Shown here in pieces: positions 5,891-6,617 of a DNA stretch of 6,617 nucleotides (the first letter of the stretch is position 1; each line of letters opens with the position of its first letter). This DNA comes from Sulfurimonas sp. (GTDB taxonomy: Bacteria > Campylobacterota > Campylobacteria > Campylobacterales > Sulfurimonadaceae), in the NCBI GenBank assembly GCA_015487435.1, contig WFPU01000216.1:1-6617 (forward strand), read 5' to 3'. The notes below the pieces were generated by a model. That model was given only the letters and a program-made list of their open reading frames with translations. It had not been told where the DNA came from and made no database searches. Both the position numbers and the translations under genes were made by a program.

Positions 5891-6617
5891 TTAGTTTGGC
5901 TGATGATTAAACTCTGGTACTATTTCTCTTAGTTTTTGGAGTTTATCCTCACAGGCCAATAATTCATCTATATCACTATTGAGTTTTTCCAAGTCATACT
6001 GTGTCGGTTTTGCAACAGTAATCGATTCATAATCCGTCTTTGCATCACTCTCATCGATGAGCAGTTCTTCATAGAGTTTTTCACCCGGACGCAAGCCGCT
6101 AAACTCGATCTTCACATCATCTCTGCCACTGAGCTCTATCATTTTTTGTGCCAAATCAGCTATTTTGATCGGTTCTCCCATATCAAGTATAAATATCTCT
6201 CCACCACTTCCTATAGCTCCGGCCTGCAATACCAGTTCACACGCTTCTGGAATGAGCATAAAGTAGCGAGTGATATCAGGATGTGTCACCGTTATCGGTC
6301 CGCCTGCTTCTATCTGCTTTTTAAACTTCGGTATCACACTGCCGCTTGAACCAAGGACATTGCCGAACCGTACTGCGACGATATCCGTCCCCTGTCCGTT
6401 CGAATTCTGAGCATAAAGCTCACAGATGCGTTTTGTTGTTCCCATGACATTTGTAGGTCGTACTGCTTTATCTGTCGAGATCATTACAAATTTTTTCACA
6501 TGATGGCGAATGGCAGTGTCTATAACATTTTTCGTTCCCATAACATTGTTGTAGATACCTTCATATACATTTGCTTCAACCAAAGGTACATGTTTATACG
6601 CAGCTGCGTGAATGACA
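5891..6617 (-). CDS. pglF: UDP-GlcNAc 4,6-dehydratase, PglF/WbpM type (C-terminal part, cut by window edge)
   Basis: The frame stays open to the right edge, so the 241 visible residues are only the C-terminal ~40% of a roughly 590-residue protein. The N-terminal membrane part and NAD-binding glycine motif lie outside. Visible extended-SDR features: VIHAAAYKHVPLVE at the start, NNVMGTKNV, STDKAVRP, then NVMGTTK, RFGNVLGSSGSV, GGPITVTHPDITRYFM and RPGEKLYEELL. The usual catalytic YxxxK is MxxxK, the S-M-K arrangement described for WbpM/PglF/CapD enzymes; short PseB/FlaA1 enzymes keep Tyr. The enzyme makes UDP-4-keto-6-deoxy-GlcNAc, the first step to bacillosamine. Adjacent pglB supports the PglF reading; a capsule or O-antigen homologue (WbpM/CapD) is the main alternative. 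A TTG at 6583 could mimic a start, but conserved sequence continues upstream of it. Confidence 0.87.
   Translation of the reverse strand, partial: VIHAAAYKHVPLVEANVYEGIYNNVMGTKNVIDTAIRHHVKKFVMISTDKAVRPTNVMGTTKRICELYAQNSNGQGTDIVAVRFGNVLGSSGSVIPKFKKQIEAGGPITVTHPDITRYFMLIPEACELVLQAGAIGSGGEIFILDMGEPIKIADLAQKMIELSGRDDVKIEFSGLRPGEKLYEELLIDESDAKTDYESITVAKPTQYDLEKLNSDIDELLACEDKLQKLREIVPEFNHQPN

Noticed and set aside
6146..6349. 67-codon plus-strand open frame
   Set aside because: It is antisense to the conserved C-terminal half of the dehydratase and shows no domain or start signals.
6581..6583. TTG as the start codon of the dehydratase
   Set aside because: Conserved family sequence (HAAAYKHVP) continues in frame to the window edge, so the gene is cut by the window rather than starting here.
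1..6617. CRISPR array, transposon, insertion sequence, tRNA gene or prophage
   Set aside because: No regular direct repeats with spacers, no transposase or integrase frame, no terminal inverted repeats with target duplication and no tRNA cloverleaf were seen on either strand.

Overview
The window comes from a member of the Campylobacterota (Epsilonproteobacteria). The best guess is a Sulfurimonas-type chemolithotroph or close relative. The evidence is the 5' end of the 16S rRNA gene at the left edge, the AT-rich genes, the short (401-residue) glucose-6-phosphate isomerase directly after galU (as I recall, also neighbours in Campylobacter jejuni), and a single-subunit PglB-type oligosaccharyltransferase. 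The genus call is inference. Every supported gene is on the minus strand, so transcription runs from the right edge to the left edge.

Right part (6617 down to 1643): a compact four-gene run. It starts with the C-terminal part of a PglF/WbpM-type UDP-GlcNAc 4,6-dehydratase (cut by the window edge). Then come pglB (oligosaccharyltransferase, TTG start), galU (UTP-glucose-1-phosphate uridylyltransferase) and pgi (glucose-6-phosphate isomerase, GTG start). Gaps are 44 nt, 2 nt and a 1-nt overlap, so pglB-galU-pgi is almost certainly one transcription unit. A perfect TATAAT in the pglF-pglB gap could add a local promoter. Together these genes suggest N-linked protein glycosylation with a bacillosamine-type first sugar, joined to genes that connect central hexose phosphates with UDP-glucose. 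PglB carries two D-x-N-x-S/T sequons in its own periplasmic domain.

Middle part (1642 to 547): two small exported-protein genes, each with its own good sigma70-like promoter. One encodes an 82-residue ComEA-like helix-hairpin-helix protein with a signal peptide. The other encodes a 242-residue GspH/FimT-like type IV pseudopilin. Together they look like part of a natural-transformation (DNA uptake) apparatus. The pseudopilin promoter is placed so that its predicted transcript starts at or next to the ATG, and no Shine-Dalgarno is visible, so the mRNA may be leaderless.

Left part (546 to 1): a ribosomal RNA promoter (TATAAT at 499-494), a leader of about 345 nt with boxA-like elements and several inverted repeats, then the first ~140 nt of 16S rRNA. 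The rRNA promoter lies only about 50 bp past the pseudopilin stop codon, with no convincing terminator between. Nothing here proves a wholly new system. The points most worth a second look are the sequons in PglB, the ComEA/pseudopilin pair with its possible leaderless promoter, and the mutually exclusive pairings in the rRNA leader.
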